In this document: piece by piece, positions 1 through 9,557 of the stretch | Layout of the letters: the number at the start of each line of letters is the position of its first letter | Position numbering within the stretch: position 1 is the stretch's first letter | DNA from: an uncultured Granulosicoccaceae bacterium | GTDB taxonomy: Bacteria; Pseudomonadota; Gammaproteobacteria; Granulosicoccales; Granulosicoccaceae | Assembly (NCBI GenBank): GCA_938006335.1 | Contig: CALLMF010000002.1 | Span: 62,001-126,000 of the forward strand | Direction of reading: 5' to 3' | Length of the DNA stretch: 64,000 nucleotides | Position numbers and translations under genes: made by a program | Notes under the pieces: generated by a model | The model's input: only the letters and a program-made list of their open reading frames with translations | The model's database searches: none | Told to the model about the DNA's origin: nothing

Positions 1-1
1 G

Positions 2-880
2 GTCAGCGAGTGGCGCCAGGAAGATGAGGGGCGTGGGCGCGGTGGCTTTGTGCATGAGCTCGACTACGATGTACCGCGCTGGCTGTCGACCGACTACGGT
101 TTCAGCGTTCGTTTGCGGGGCGAGAGTCGGCAAGTGGACCTCGCCGTTGACGGCGTGGACTACGGTGAAGGTCGTCGCGACGCGCGCGCCGCAGGGGTCA
201 CGCTGGCCCGTTGGCTCAATGCCAGCGATGGTGTGCAGGGCTTGCGCATGATTTTTGGCGCTGGAGTGGAGCAGCGTGAATACGACATCTCGAGTGGTGG
301 CCTCGGCCCGCTACGCGGTGGTGTTGATCTGCACTGGCGTGTGGGCCTTGAGAGTCGTCGCGTGCACAGGGATCGCTACCGTCGAACGGGGCACCGTATC
401 GGCAGTTCGCTGCGTTTCGCATCATCGGCCATGGGATCAGACTTTGACTGGGTGCGCCTTGATACCTGGATGGCGGCTTATCGCCCGGTCGGGCAGAACT
501 TCAGCAACCTGAACGCAAAGGTGTCCCTGGGGCTGAGCGACAATGCCCCGTTCGGCGAACGCTTCTATTCGATCGGTGGCGGAGATCTGCTGCGCGGTAT
601 GACCAAGGGCTCGCGCGAAGGCGACATCCGCCTGGTGGCCAACGTCGAGTATCTGGTGCCGTGGTACAAGCGCCCAACGCTCCGCGGTGTCGTGTTTGCC
701 GATGTCGGTAACGTCTGGCTACGCGACGAGGTTGACCTGCTGGACCTGGAATGGCGCGGCGGGCTCGGTATCCGCTGGAAGCTGGAGGCGCTGAGCAACA
801 CCGATATGCGCATCGATGTCGCCTGGGATCCTGATGAGCAAACCCTCACCCCATACATCTCCACGAGTCTGACCTTCTGA
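2..880 (+). CDS. Outer membrane Omp85/BamA/TamA-like beta-barrel protein (5' truncated by window edge)
   Basis: Frame is open to the window edge upstream of the listed GTG at 50. C-terminus FYSIGGGDLLRGM...FADVGNVW...GGLGIRWK...DPDEQTLTPYISTSLTF is typical of the Omp85/D15 surface antigen barrel and ends in aromatic Phe. Confidence 0.7.
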   Translation, partial: VSEWRQEDEGRGRGGFVHELDYDVPRWLSTDYGFSVRLRGESRQVDLAVDGVDYGEGRRDARAAGVTLARWLNASDGVQGLRMIFGAGVEQREYDISSGGLGPLRGGVDLHWRVGLESRRVHRDRYRRTGHRIGSSLRFASSAMGSDFDWVRLDTWMAAYRPVGQNFSNLNAKVSLGLSDNAPFGERFYSIGGGDLLRGMTKGSREGDIRLVANVEYLVPWYKRPTLRGVVFADVGNVWLRDEVDLLDLEWRGGLGIRWKLEALSNTDMRIDVAWDPDEQTLTPYISTSLTF

Positions 881-905
881 CTCGGTGAGGGGTTATGCTC
901 GCGCG

Positions 906-1694
906 ATGAGCACCCGAAACTCCGATACCGAAAATGCCGTAAAGGCGTGCCCTGATCTGCGCGTAGAGCATGATCGAGGGGTCTGTACGATTTCGCTCGC
1001 GCGGCCCGCCAAGAAGAACGCGTTTACCAATGCGATGTACGCAAGTCTTGCAGACACGCTGGAGTCGCTGAACGGCTCCGATTGCAAATGCGTGCTGATT
1101 CGCGCGGACGGAGACGCCTTCTCGGCTGGAAATGATCTGAACGATTTCCTGTCTCTCGAGCGATTTGAGGATGCGCCGGTCGTACGAATGCTTGCGGCAC
1201 TGGCGGATACTGACGTACCGATCGTCGCAGCGGTCGGTGGTGCGGCTGTGGGTATAGGCACGACAATCCTGCTGCATTGCGATCTGGTGTTTGCGTCTCC
1301 TGAGGCGCGTTTTGCCACCCCCTTCGTACCGTTGGGGCTCGTGCCGGAGGCCGCGTCCAGCCGCTTGTTGCCGGAGGCTCTCGGTTATCGACGTGCCATG
1401 GCGATGTTCCTGCTCGGTGAGTTCCTGGCCGCAGAGCAGGCGTTGGCTGCAGGCCTGGTCAGCCACATGAGCACTCGGGATACGTTGGAGGCCGATGCTC
1501 TTGCAGCCGCTGACAAGATTTCCTTGCTGCCGGCAAACGCGGTGCGTGCAACGCGCCGGCTGTGCCGCATGGCACCCGCTTCCATCCCCGACACGATCGC
1601 CCGTGAGATCGAGGTGTTTGCGGAGCGGTTGCAAGCACCGGATACTCGTCAGGCCATCGAGTCCGTGCTGAAAGCGCGCAGCGCCAAACACTGA
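906..1694 (+). CDS. Enoyl-CoA hydratase/isomerase family protein (crotonase fold)
   Basis: Crotonase motifs: FSAGNDLNDF, VAAVGGAAVGIGTTILLHCDLVFASPEARFATPFVPLGLVPE. Confidence 0.85.
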   Translation: MSTRNSDTENAVKACPDLRVEHDRGVCTISLARPAKKNAFTNAMYASLADTLESLNGSDCKCVLIRADGDAFSAGNDLNDFLSLERFEDAPVVRMLAALADTDVPIVAAVGGAAVGIGTTILLHCDLVFASPEARFATPFVPLGLVPEAASSRLLPEALGYRRAMAMFLLGEFLAAEQALAAGLVSHMSTRDTLEADALAAADKISLLPANAVRATRRLCRMAPASIPDTIAREIEVFAERLQAPDTRQAIESVLKARSAKH

Positions 1695-1724
1695 TAACTG
1701 CTTGGAACCTTGAGTGATCGATCA

Positions 1725-3737
1725 ATGAACGTTACAACGCAAAGCGTAGCGACTGATGGTGCGCCCGGGCCCTTCGAACATTGGCGTGTCGATCTCGACC
1801 AGGAGTCGATCCTGTGGGTGGATTGCGATCGCGCTGGAAAAAGCAGTAACGCGCTTGGTGAAGCGGTTATCGCTGAACTCGACCAGATCCTTGCCTGGGC
1901 TGAGCAAACCGTACTGGCAGGCCTTGTTGTCGGCTCAGCCAAGCCGGCAAGTTTCATCCTGGGTGCCGACATCAACGAGTTTGATGCCTTTACCAGTGCC
2001 GACGCAGTGGCAGACAAGATCCGCGAGGGGCATCGTGTGTTTTCCAGGCTGGAGAATCTGACGTGTCCCACGGCAGCGGCGGTGCACGGCTACTGTCTCG
2101 GTGGCGGGCTGGAGCTTGCTCTGTGTTGTGACTGGATACTCGCGCTCGACGTCGATGCGACTCGCTTCGGTTTTCCGGAAGTGAAGCTCGGCATCTTTCC
2201 AGGCCTCGGGGGTACTACCCGTATTACAGAGCGTCTTGGTGGGGCGGCTGGCCTTGAGCTTGCCCTGACGGCACGGATGGTACGCGCGCCTGCCGCGCGC
2301 AAGCTCGGTATCGTTGACGAACTGGTCGATGAATTCGGGTCATTGCGCTGGTCTGCCAGACGCGCGGTACTCAAGCGGCGACGCACGCGGGGTCCTTCAA
2401 AGCTTGCGTCGATGAGTAATTCCGGGGCCGCTCGAGCGGCACTCGGTCGCGTGATGACCAAGAAGACTGCCGAGAAGGTGAATCCCAAGCATTACCCGGC
2501 TCCTTTCGACATGATCGATCTGTGGGTTCGGGATCGTGACAACCGACGCCGGATGTTCGAGGGCGAAGCGCTAGGTGTGGGTCGTCTGATGGTGTCGGAC
2601 ACAGCGCGCAATCTGCGGCGCTTGTTCTTCCTGACCGAACGCATGAAGACGCTGGGCGCCGATGACACATCGCCACCGATCCGCCGAGTGCACGTCGTCG
2701 GAGCTGGCGTCATGGGTGGTGACATCGCAGCTTGGTGTGTTGTGCAAGGACTCGAAGTGACCTTGCAGGACAGGGATCCGGCGGTCATTGATGTCGCTGC
2801 CAAACGTGCCACCAAGCTGTTCAAGAAACGTCTGAAAAAGAAAGCGAAGGTCAAGGCGGCGCAAGCTCGGCTGATCGCCGACCCTGACGGGCAGGGCGTG
2901 CCGCGAGCGGACGTCGTGATAGAGGCCATCGTCGAGTTGCTCGACGCCAAGCGCGAACTTTATGCAAGCCTGGAACCTCGAATGAAGTCGGCTGCCATCC
3001 TCGCGACCAACACCTCGGCCTTGCCACTGGAAGACCTCGCACGGGATCTTGCAGATCCGTCCCGGCTGGTGGGGCTGCACTTCTTCAATCCGGTCGCCAA
3101 GATGCCCTTGCTGGAAGTCGTGCACGGCAAGGACACCGCCGATGATGTGACCACACGAGGTTGTGCGTTTGCGACGGCGATCAACCGTTTCCCGCTACCG
3201 GTGAAAAGCTCGCCGGGCTTTCTCGTGAACCGTGTGCTGGCGCCTTATCTGATGGAGGCAATGACGCTCTTGCTCGAGGGCATCGATCGTCACACCATCG
3301 ATGCCGCTGCGATACAGTGGGGCATGCCCATGGGGCCTGTGGAACTCGCCGACACGGTCGGGCTGGACGTCTGTCGCAAGGTCGCCGAGACCCTCGTCAG
3401 TGGGGATGTGGATGCACAGGCCGCGCTACTCGACGCACGCATAGCAGCGGGTGAACTCGGCAAGAAATCCGGCAAGGGTTTCTACACCTGGGAGCAGGGA
3501 CGTGCAGATCGCAAGCCCCTCGATATGGATAATCCTTACGGGGAACAGATTGCGGAACGCCTGCTTGCGCCCTTTCTGGAGGAGTGTCGCGCCGCGTCCG
3601 CTGAAGGCATCGTGGCCGATGACGATCTTCTCGACGCGGGTATTGTCTTCGGTACTGGCTTCGCACCGTTTCGTGGTGGCCCGATGCACTACCTTCTGCA
3701 ACAATCATCGACCAGCGCTGCGGAGGCAGTAAAATAA
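1725..3737 (+). CDS. fadJ: Fatty-acid oxidation complex alpha subunit-like (enoyl-CoA hydratase / 3-hydroxyacyl-CoA dehydrogenase)
   Basis: N-terminal crotonase (HGYCLGGGLELALCCDWILA), NAD-binding VHVVGAGVMGGDIAAWC, HAD C-terminus PVKSSPGFLVNRVLAPYLMEA. An alternative TTG start at 1710 is possible. Confidence 0.85.
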   Translation: MNVTTQSVATDGAPGPFEHWRVDLDQESILWVDCDRAGKSSNALGEAVIAELDQILAWAEQTVLAGLVVGSAKPASFILGADINEFDAFTSADAVADKIREGHRVFSRLENLTCPTAAAVHGYCLGGGLELALCCDWILALDVDATRFGFPEVKLGIFPGLGGTTRITERLGGAAGLELALTARMVRAPAARKLGIVDELVDEFGSLRWSARRAVLKRRRTRGPSKLASMSNSGAARAALGRVMTKKTAEKVNPKHYPAPFDMIDLWVRDRDNRRRMFEGEALGVGRLMVSDTARNLRRLFFLTERMKTLGADDTSPPIRRVHVVGAGVMGGDIAAWCVVQGLEVTLQDRDPAVIDVAAKRATKLFKKRLKKKAKVKAAQARLIADPDGQGVPRADVVIEAIVELLDAKRELYASLEPRMKSAAILATNTSALPLEDLARDLADPSRLVGLHFFNPVAKMPLLEVVHGKDTADDVTTRGCAFATAINRFPLPVKSSPGFLVNRVLAPYLMEAMTLLLEGIDRHTIDAAAIQWGMPMGPVELADTVGLDVCRKVAETLVSGDVDAQAALLDARIAAGELGKKSGKGFYTWEQGRADRKPLDMDNPYGEQIAERLLAPFLEECRAASAEGIVADDDLLDAGIVFGTGFAPFRGGPMHYLLQQSSTSAAEAVK

Positions 3738-5038
3738 TGGCTTCATCTTCACCCATGGCCGCGGGCCTTGCCGTGCAGCCTGTCGCCATTGTTGGTGGGC
3801 TGCGTCTGCCGTTTTGCCGGTCCAATACTGCCTACGCCAGTCTCTCCAACAAGAAGATGCTGGCAACGGTACTGTCTGCGATAGTGGACCGTTACGACCT
3901 TGCTGGACAACGCCTTGGCGAGGTCAACGCCGGTGCGGTGATCTCTCACTCACGTGACTGGAATATCGCCCGCGAGGCCGCACTGTCGAGTGGGCTGGAT
4001 CCGCGGACACCGGCCATCACCATGCAGCAGGCCTGTGGCACGTCCTTGCAGGCAACGATGGTTGCTGCAGCGAAGATCGCTTCCGGGCAGATTGATGCCG
4101 CCATTGCGGCAGGTAGCGATACGGTCAGCGATGTACCGATCGTCTTTCGTGACAAGTTTGCGCGTCGCCTGGTGGCATTGGGCAAGGCCCGCAGCGCAGG
4201 CCAGAAGTTTTCCGTGTTCAAGGGATTCAGCCCCAAGGAATTGACGCCGACACCACCGTCAATCAACGAGCCACGCACCTTGATGTCCATGGGGCAACAT
4301 TGTGAGCGCATGGCCAGGACCTGGAATATCTCGCGAGAGGCGCAGGATGAGCTGGCACTTGCGTCCCACATGAACGCCTCTGCTGCATGGCAAGACGGCT
4401 TTTTTGATGACCTCGTCGTGCCGTGCGAAGGCGTGGTGCGCGACAACAACGTGCGTGGCGACAGCTCCATGGAATCCTTGGCCAAACTGCGCACGGCCTA
4501 CGACAAATCCGATGCAGGTACCTTGACGGCAGGCAATAGCACGCCGTTGACCGACGGTGCCTCCGGGGTATTGCTGTGCAGTGAAAGCTGGGCGCGTGAG
4601 CGCGGATTGCCGGTGCAGGCCTGGTTGACTCATTCCAACACAGCGGCGGTCGATTTCGTCGGTGGTGCAGGGTTGCTGATGGCGCCCACGCTCGCGGTAA
4701 GCGACATGCTTCGACGTGCAAACCTCTCTCTTCAGGACTTTGATCTCTACGAAATTCATGAAGCGTTTGCTGCCCAGGTCCTATGTACGCTCGCCGCTTG
4801 GGAGGATGCTGACTACTGCCGCGAGGAACTCGATCGCGATGCACCGATGGGATCGATCGATCGCAGTCGCATGAATGTGCGAGGATCATCGCTGGCGGTC
4901 GGTCATCCTTTCGCGGCTACCGGTGCACGTCTGGTGGGCACTGCGGGCAAGTTGCTCGAAGAGCGCGGCTCCGGTCGTTGTCTGTTGTCTGTGTGTACCG
5001 CTGGGGGCATGGGGCTTGCCGCGGTGATGGAGCGCTGA
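3737..5038 (+). CDS. fadI: Acetyl-CoA C-acyltransferase (thiolase), FadI-like
   Basis: Thiolase motifs: QQACGTSLQAT (active Cys), NSTPLTDGASGVLL, NVRGSSLAVGHPFAATGARLV, CTAGGMGLAAVMER. Start overlaps the upstream stop (TAATG). Confidence 0.85.
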   Translation: MASSSPMAAGLAVQPVAIVGGLRLPFCRSNTAYASLSNKKMLATVLSAIVDRYDLAGQRLGEVNAGAVISHSRDWNIAREAALSSGLDPRTPAITMQQACGTSLQATMVAAAKIASGQIDAAIAAGSDTVSDVPIVFRDKFARRLVALGKARSAGQKFSVFKGFSPKELTPTPPSINEPRTLMSMGQHCERMARTWNISREAQDELALASHMNASAAWQDGFFDDLVVPCEGVVRDNNVRGDSSMESLAKLRTAYDKSDAGTLTAGNSTPLTDGASGVLLCSESWARERGLPVQAWLTHSNTAAVDFVGGAGLLMAPTLAVSDMLRRANLSLQDFDLYEIHEAFAAQVLCTLAAWEDADYCREELDRDAPMGSIDRSRMNVRGSSLAVGHPFAATGARLVGTAGKLLEERGSGRCLLSVCTAGGMGLAAVMER

Positions 5039-5076
5039 GAGCGTTTTTCCCAGCAAGCACTTCAGGGGCATTTGTC

Positions 5077-5811
5077 ATGCGCGCGACTCCCGTACTGATC
5101 TCACGTGTTTTTGCGTTTCTTCTCGGATCCTTTCTTGCGTCGTCGCCGGTCCATGCCGAAGACAGCAACACCTTGTTCGATGTCTATTCGGTATCTGCCG
5201 CGGCGGCGCGTAGCGTTGACAACGACCGGGTCAACGCTACGCTGACCGTGCTGGCTGAAGGGCGTGACTCTGCGGCATTGGCAGACCAGGTCAACCAACG
5301 CATGCGCGCGGCTCTTGATGCGTTGCAGGCGTACCCGGGTATCGAGACTGAAACACGGGGTTACCGTTCGGAGCCTCGTTACGACTCCTCCAGTACCGGT
5401 GGACGCCGCCTCTCTGCCTGGCGCGTGGTGCAGACGCTGGCCCTCACCAGCATGGATCCGGAGGCGGTCTCCGAAGCGCTTGGCGTTCTGCAAAAGGATC
5501 TGCAGTTGCAAAGCCTGCACTTCGATGTGTCGCCAGAAACGCGAAGCAAGGTGGCTGACGAGCTGATCGGTGAGGCCTTGGCCGCCTTTCAGGCAAGAGC
5601 CGACATCATCGCGCGCAGCATGGGGCGCAGTGGGTATCGTGTTGTCAACGTGGATGTGTCCACCGACGAAGCGGTAAACAATCCGCGTGGCGGAGTCATG
5701 ATGATGGAAGCCCGCAGCAAGGGATCGGCGCCAGCGCTCGAGGGAGGTGATACCCGTGTCAGCGTCCGTGTGTTTGCACGTATTCAGTTAAGCGATGGAG
5801 GCGAGGAATGA
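5077..5811 (+). CDS. SIMPL domain (DUF541) secreted/periplasmic protein
   Basis: Signal peptide MRATPVLISRVFAFLLGSFLASSPVHAED; SIMPL-like pattern RAALDALQAYPGIETETRGYRSEPRY...WRVVQTLALTS. Confidence 0.7.
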   Translation: MRATPVLISRVFAFLLGSFLASSPVHAEDSNTLFDVYSVSAAAARSVDNDRVNATLTVLAEGRDSAALADQVNQRMRAALDALQAYPGIETETRGYRSEPRYDSSSTGGRRLSAWRVVQTLALTSMDPEAVSEALGVLQKDLQLQSLHFDVSPETRSKVADELIGEALAAFQARADIIARSMGRSGYRVVNVDVSTDEAVNNPRGGVMMMEARSKGSAPALEGGDTRVSVRVFARIQLSDGGEE

Positions 5812-6254
5812 CAGATGACAGGCTGTTCATGCAGGCAGCCATCGAAGAAGCACGCAAGGGGCTTGCTTCGGGCGGCATACCCATCGGGTCGGTATTGGTG
5901 ATCGACGGTGAAATCGTCGGCCGCGGTCACAATCAGCGCGTGCAGAAGGGCAGCACCATTCGACACGCTGAAATGGACTGCCTCGAGGAGACCGGTCGCC
6001 TGAAGGCCGAGGACTATCAGCGCGCGACCCTGTACTCGACGCTGTCGCCCTGCGACATGTGCTCGGGTGCGGTGCTGCTCTACGGCATCCCGAGAGTCGT
6101 GGTCGGAGAGAACAAGACCTTCCAGGGCCCTGAGGCCTATGTACGCAGCCGTGGCGTGCAGGTCGACCTGCTCGATAATGCGGAGTGCATTGCGCTTATG
6201 CAACGTTTTATAGCCGCACAGCCTGCGCTATGGAATGAAGACATCGGCGAGTAG
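5808..6254 (+). CDS. Cytosine deaminase of the yeast/fungal (FCY1-like) type, CDA fold
   Basis: HAEMD...SPCDMCSGAVLLYGIPRVVVGEN zinc motifs; C-terminus WNEDIGE resembles yeast cytosine deaminase (WFEDIGE). ATGA overlap with the preceding gene. Confidence 0.8.
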   Translation: MTDDRLFMQAAIEEARKGLASGGIPIGSVLVIDGEIVGRGHNQRVQKGSTIRHAEMDCLEETGRLKAEDYQRATLYSTLSPCDMCSGAVLLYGIPRVVVGENKTFQGPEAYVRSRGVQVDLLDNAECIALMQRFIAAQPALWNEDIGE

Positions 6255-6420
6255 CTACTCAGGGCCACCTTTTTTTGGCTCTCGTCTCGAAATCCTTGCC
6301 TGTAAACCTCGATCCTGTGGCAGTCTGCGACGCTGGAGTGCCGCCATGCGCCCATCGCCTTAACCAAGGCTTCAACTCCGGCGTAGAATCTGGCGAGCGA
6401 ACTTATCGAGAGGTCATGTC

Positions 6421-7173
6421 GTGAAGATCATTGTCGGTGTCAAGCGTGTGCTCGACTACAACGTCAAGGCGCGAGTCAAGTCGGACAAGTCCGGCATCGA
6501 ACTTCAAAACGTGAAGATGTCGATGAATCCCTTCGACGAGATTGCTGTCGAAGAGGCCTTGCGCATCAAGGAGGCCGGCCACGCCGAGGAGGTCATCGCC
6601 GTGTCAATCGGGCCTGCGCAAAGCCAGGAGACCATTCGTACAGCGCTCGCAATGGGAGCGGATCGTGGCATCCTGATCGAAACCGACGAGCAGTTGCAGC
6701 CGCTTGCCATCGCAAAGTTGTTCAAGCATGTGATCGACAAGGAGTCTCCCGGTCTTGTCATCCTCGGCAAGCAGGCCATTGACGGTGACAACAATCAGAC
6801 CGGTCAGATGCTCTCTGCACTCACCGGCATGAACCAGGCGACCTTTGCCAGCAAGGTCGAGTTCGACGGCGACGCGGCACTCAAGGTCACACGGGAGGTC
6901 GATGCCGGGCTCGAGTCCATTCGCGTTGCCATGCCGGCCATCGTCACTACCGACCTGCGCCTGAACGAACCGCGGTATGCCAAGCTGCCCAACATCATGA
7001 AAGCCAAGAAAAAGCCGCTTGACGTACTTGCAGTGGCGGATACCGGTGTCGATACCACCAGCAAGTTGTCGGTGGTCGAGGTCAACGAACCTCCGAAGCG
7101 TGAGGCAGGCATCGTGGTCAAGGACGTCGCAGAACTTGTCGAGAAGCTTCGTAACGAAGCCAAAGTCATCTGA
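6421..7173 (+). CDS. etfB: Electron transfer flavoprotein beta subunit
   Basis: [27 protein letters not shown]..., [25 protein letters not shown]-terminal [11 protein letters not shown]. Confidence 0.95.
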   Translation: MKIIVGVKRVLDYNVKARVKSDKSGIELQNVKMSMNPFDEIAVEEALRIKEAGHAEEVIAVSIGPAQSQETIRTALAMGADRGILIETDEQLQPLAIAKLFKHVIDKESPGLVILGKQAIDGDNNQTGQMLSALTGMNQATFASKVEFDGDAALKVTREVDAGLESIRVAMPAIVTTDLRLNEPRYAKLPNIMKAKKKPLDVLAVADTGVDTTSKLSVVEVNEPPKREAGIVVKDVAELVEKLRNEAKVI

Positions 7174-7197
7174 ATCGGACCGGACGAGGACACTTCC

Positions 7198-8148
7198 ATG
7201 AACACACTTATTCTGGCCGAACACGAAAACGGCGACCTGCGTGCTGCGACCTTGTCTGTCGTGGCCTGTGCCAAGGCATTGGTTCAACACTCCCGCGGTG
7301 AAGTACATCTGTTGGTGGCCGCTGGTGATGCCGATGGCATTGCAGCAAAAGCGGCTGCGATCGACGGTGTCAGCAAGGTCATTGCTGTGTCCGACGCTGC
7401 CTACGAGCACGAGCTCGCAGAGAATCTCTCCGCTTTGGTCGTCAAACATGCTGAAGCGTACGGGCACATCCTCTTCGCAGAGACGGCGAGTGGCAAGAAC
7501 GTCATGCCCCGGGTCGCTGCGCTGCTTGATGTGTCGGCTATCTCCGGAATCACCGAAGTGGTGTCCGCTGATACCTTCGTGCGTCCGATCTATGCGGGCA
7601 ACGCACTTGCAACCGTACGCAGCGACGATGCGGTAAAGGTCGTTACCGTGCGACCGACCGCTTTTGACGCGGTTGGCGCAGAAGGGGGCTCGGCAGCGAT
7701 CGAATCTGCCGACGCTGCGGCAGCTGATGCGGGTGTGAGCTTTCTCGGTCAGGAGTTGTCCGACAGCGATCGGCCCGAGCTCACCAGCGCAGATATCGTG
7801 GTGTCGGGAGGACGCGGCATGCAGAACGGTGAAAACTTCTCGATGCTCGATGACATTGCTGGCAAGCTGAACGCTGCGGTCGGCGCATCCCGTGCAGCAG
7901 TAGACGCGGGCTTCGTGCCCAACGAATATCAAGTCGGCCAGACCGGCAAGGTCGTAGCGCCCAACTTGTACCTGGCCGTCGGGATCTCGGGTGCCATCCA
8001 GCACCTTGCGGGCATGAAGGACAGCAAGGTGATCGTGGCGATCAACAAGGACGAGGAAGCGCCGATCTTTCAGGTCGCGGACTACGGGCTGGTGGCGGAC
8101 TTGTTCGACGCGCTACCCGAACTGTCCGCTGCGCTGGATGCCGCTTGA
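7198..8148 (+). CDS. etfA: Electron transfer flavoprotein alpha subunit
   Basis: [84 protein letters not shown]. Confidence 0.95.
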   Translation: MNTLILAEHENGDLRAATLSVVACAKALVQHSRGEVHLLVAAGDADGIAAKAAAIDGVSKVIAVSDAAYEHELAENLSALVVKHAEAYGHILFAETASGKNVMPRVAALLDVSAISGITEVVSADTFVRPIYAGNALATVRSDDAVKVVTVRPTAFDAVGAEGGSAAIESADAAAADAGVSFLGQELSDSDRPELTSADIVVSGGRGMQNGENFSMLDDIAGKLNAAVGASRAAVDAGFVPNEYQVGQTGKVVAPNLYLAVGISGAIQHLAGMKDSKVIVAINKDEEAPIFQVADYGLVADLFDALPELSAALDAA

Positions 8149-8229
8149 GCTGATCGGTGGCTCGATGCCGGCGCAAGGTTGCAGCAGGCGGTAGATCGTC
8201 CCCACGGTCGTGGAGCACGTTGGAACCTT

Positions 8230-9294
8230 TCAGGAAATGGTCGCGGCCGTCGCAGCGGGGAGGCCCGCTGTGAGCGCGGCATCTGCCGAGTCCAGCCCTG
8301 ACTGCGCGGGCGCCATGACCAGGCGTCCTCGGCCCGCTGACTTCGCCTTGTACAAGGCGCGGTCTGCCGCAATGACCCAGCTATCGACACATTCTCCGGG
8401 ATGGAGTGTTGCGAGCCCGCCGGAGACCGAAATTTGCAGGCCACAGGCGGACGCGTCTCGCTGTACTGCCTGGCGAAGTGATTCAGCGGGTCCGAAGGCT
8501 TCGTCGGCTGTCACGCTCTCGAGTATCACCACAAACTCGTCTCCGCCGGTACGGAACACGGCATCGTCGTTTCTGACCCACGAGGTCAGCGACGAGCCGA
8601 GCAGTTGCAGCGCCTTGTCGCCCACGGCATGACCTCCTTCGTCGTTGATCTGTTTGAAATTGTCAATGTCGATCGCGAGGAGCGTCGTGGTCGTGCCCGA
8701 TCTGGCAGCGGCGTCCAGGTGCTCGGTGAAGGTCTGCCGGTTGAGCACACCGGTCAGCGGGTCGGTCACCATCCGCTGGACCAGAAACCTGCGATCGTGG
8801 TGAATGACGTTCATGAGCACGGCAGTAAATGCGCTGACCGTGAGTATCGTGGTCACGGTACGCAACGCCAGTTCGAGCTCGGAATTCAGCAGCACGTACG
8901 GTACAACGGTGATGACGACGGCGATGTTCGCGCCCCAGGCAAGCCGCCGCTCGAGCAGGCAGTAAAAGCCGATGATGACGGGATAGGTCCAAAGCAAGCC
9001 CAGGGTGCCGCGGCAATGCACCGCAGCGGCCAGACATACCAGACCCGCCGGAATGATCAGTAGCGTCGTGTACTTCACCGCGCCCGGTGAATCGCGTATC
9101 GCCAAGGCATGAGCGACGAGCAGCAAGGTCGCCGCAATGGATGTGACGGCGAGCACGTGGTAACCCTGGACCAGGTTGGCGATGATGAACGGCGTCCCGA
9201 TGACCACGGTCACGAGCGAAATACCCTTGGCAGCCGCAGCACGCTGCGCCAGATCCGATTCCAATTCACTCTTGTGGGGCAACGATCCCGTCAT
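8230..9294 (-). CDS. Membrane-bound diguanylate cyclase (GGDEF domain)
   Basis: N-terminal hydrophobic segments; TDPLTGVLNRQTF, intact RTGGDEFVV, and upstream RNDD placed as an I-site (RxxD, 5-residue spacer). Confidence 0.9.
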   Translation of the reverse strand: MTGSLPHKSELESDLAQRAAAAKGISLVTVVIGTPFIIANLVQGYHVLAVTSIAATLLLVAHALAIRDSPGAVKYTTLLIIPAGLVCLAAAVHCRGTLGLLWTYPVIIGFYCLLERRLAWGANIAVVITVVPYVLLNSELELALRTVTTILTVSAFTAVLMNVIHHDRRFLVQRMVTDPLTGVLNRQTFTEHLDAAARSGTTTTLLAIDIDNFKQINDEGGHAVGDKALQLLGSSLTSWVRNDDAVFRTGGDEFVVILESVTADEAFGPAESLRQAVQRDASACGLQISVSGGLATLHPGECVDSWVIAADRALYKAKSAGRGRLVMAPAQSGLDSADAALTAGLPAATAATIS

Positions 9295-9557
9295 CTTTCC
9301 GAGTCTCTCGACTGCTGCGCGCCAACAGTACCCAATTATTACTGGTCGACAAGCGGTAGTTTTGGGTAACTCCCTGATTTACGCATCCACAGGGTCGGAT
9401 GGCACACTTGTTCACCTTGATCGACAAAATACAGACGCCATTCAGCGATTGCCGTTCCCGTCGAGCAGCCTGCCTGCTGATGCCACAAGGGACTCGAACT
9501 TGCTGAGCTGTCTGCTCCGAGTACCATCTACCTTTCCGTTACCGCTTGCGTCCCCTC

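Noticed and set aside
846-1691. 281-aa minus-strand ORF over the first crotonase gene
   Set aside because: Shadow frame; the plus-strand gene has clear crotonase motifs.
6255-6420. T-run hairpin-like sequence (agggccaccttttttttggctct) after the cytosine deaminase gene
   Set aside because: The T-run falls in the loop rather than after the stem, so it does not fit an intrinsic terminator.
6604-8004. 466-aa minus-strand ORF covering etfB/etfA
   Set aside because: Antisense shadow of two confidently identified genes; no recognisable domain.
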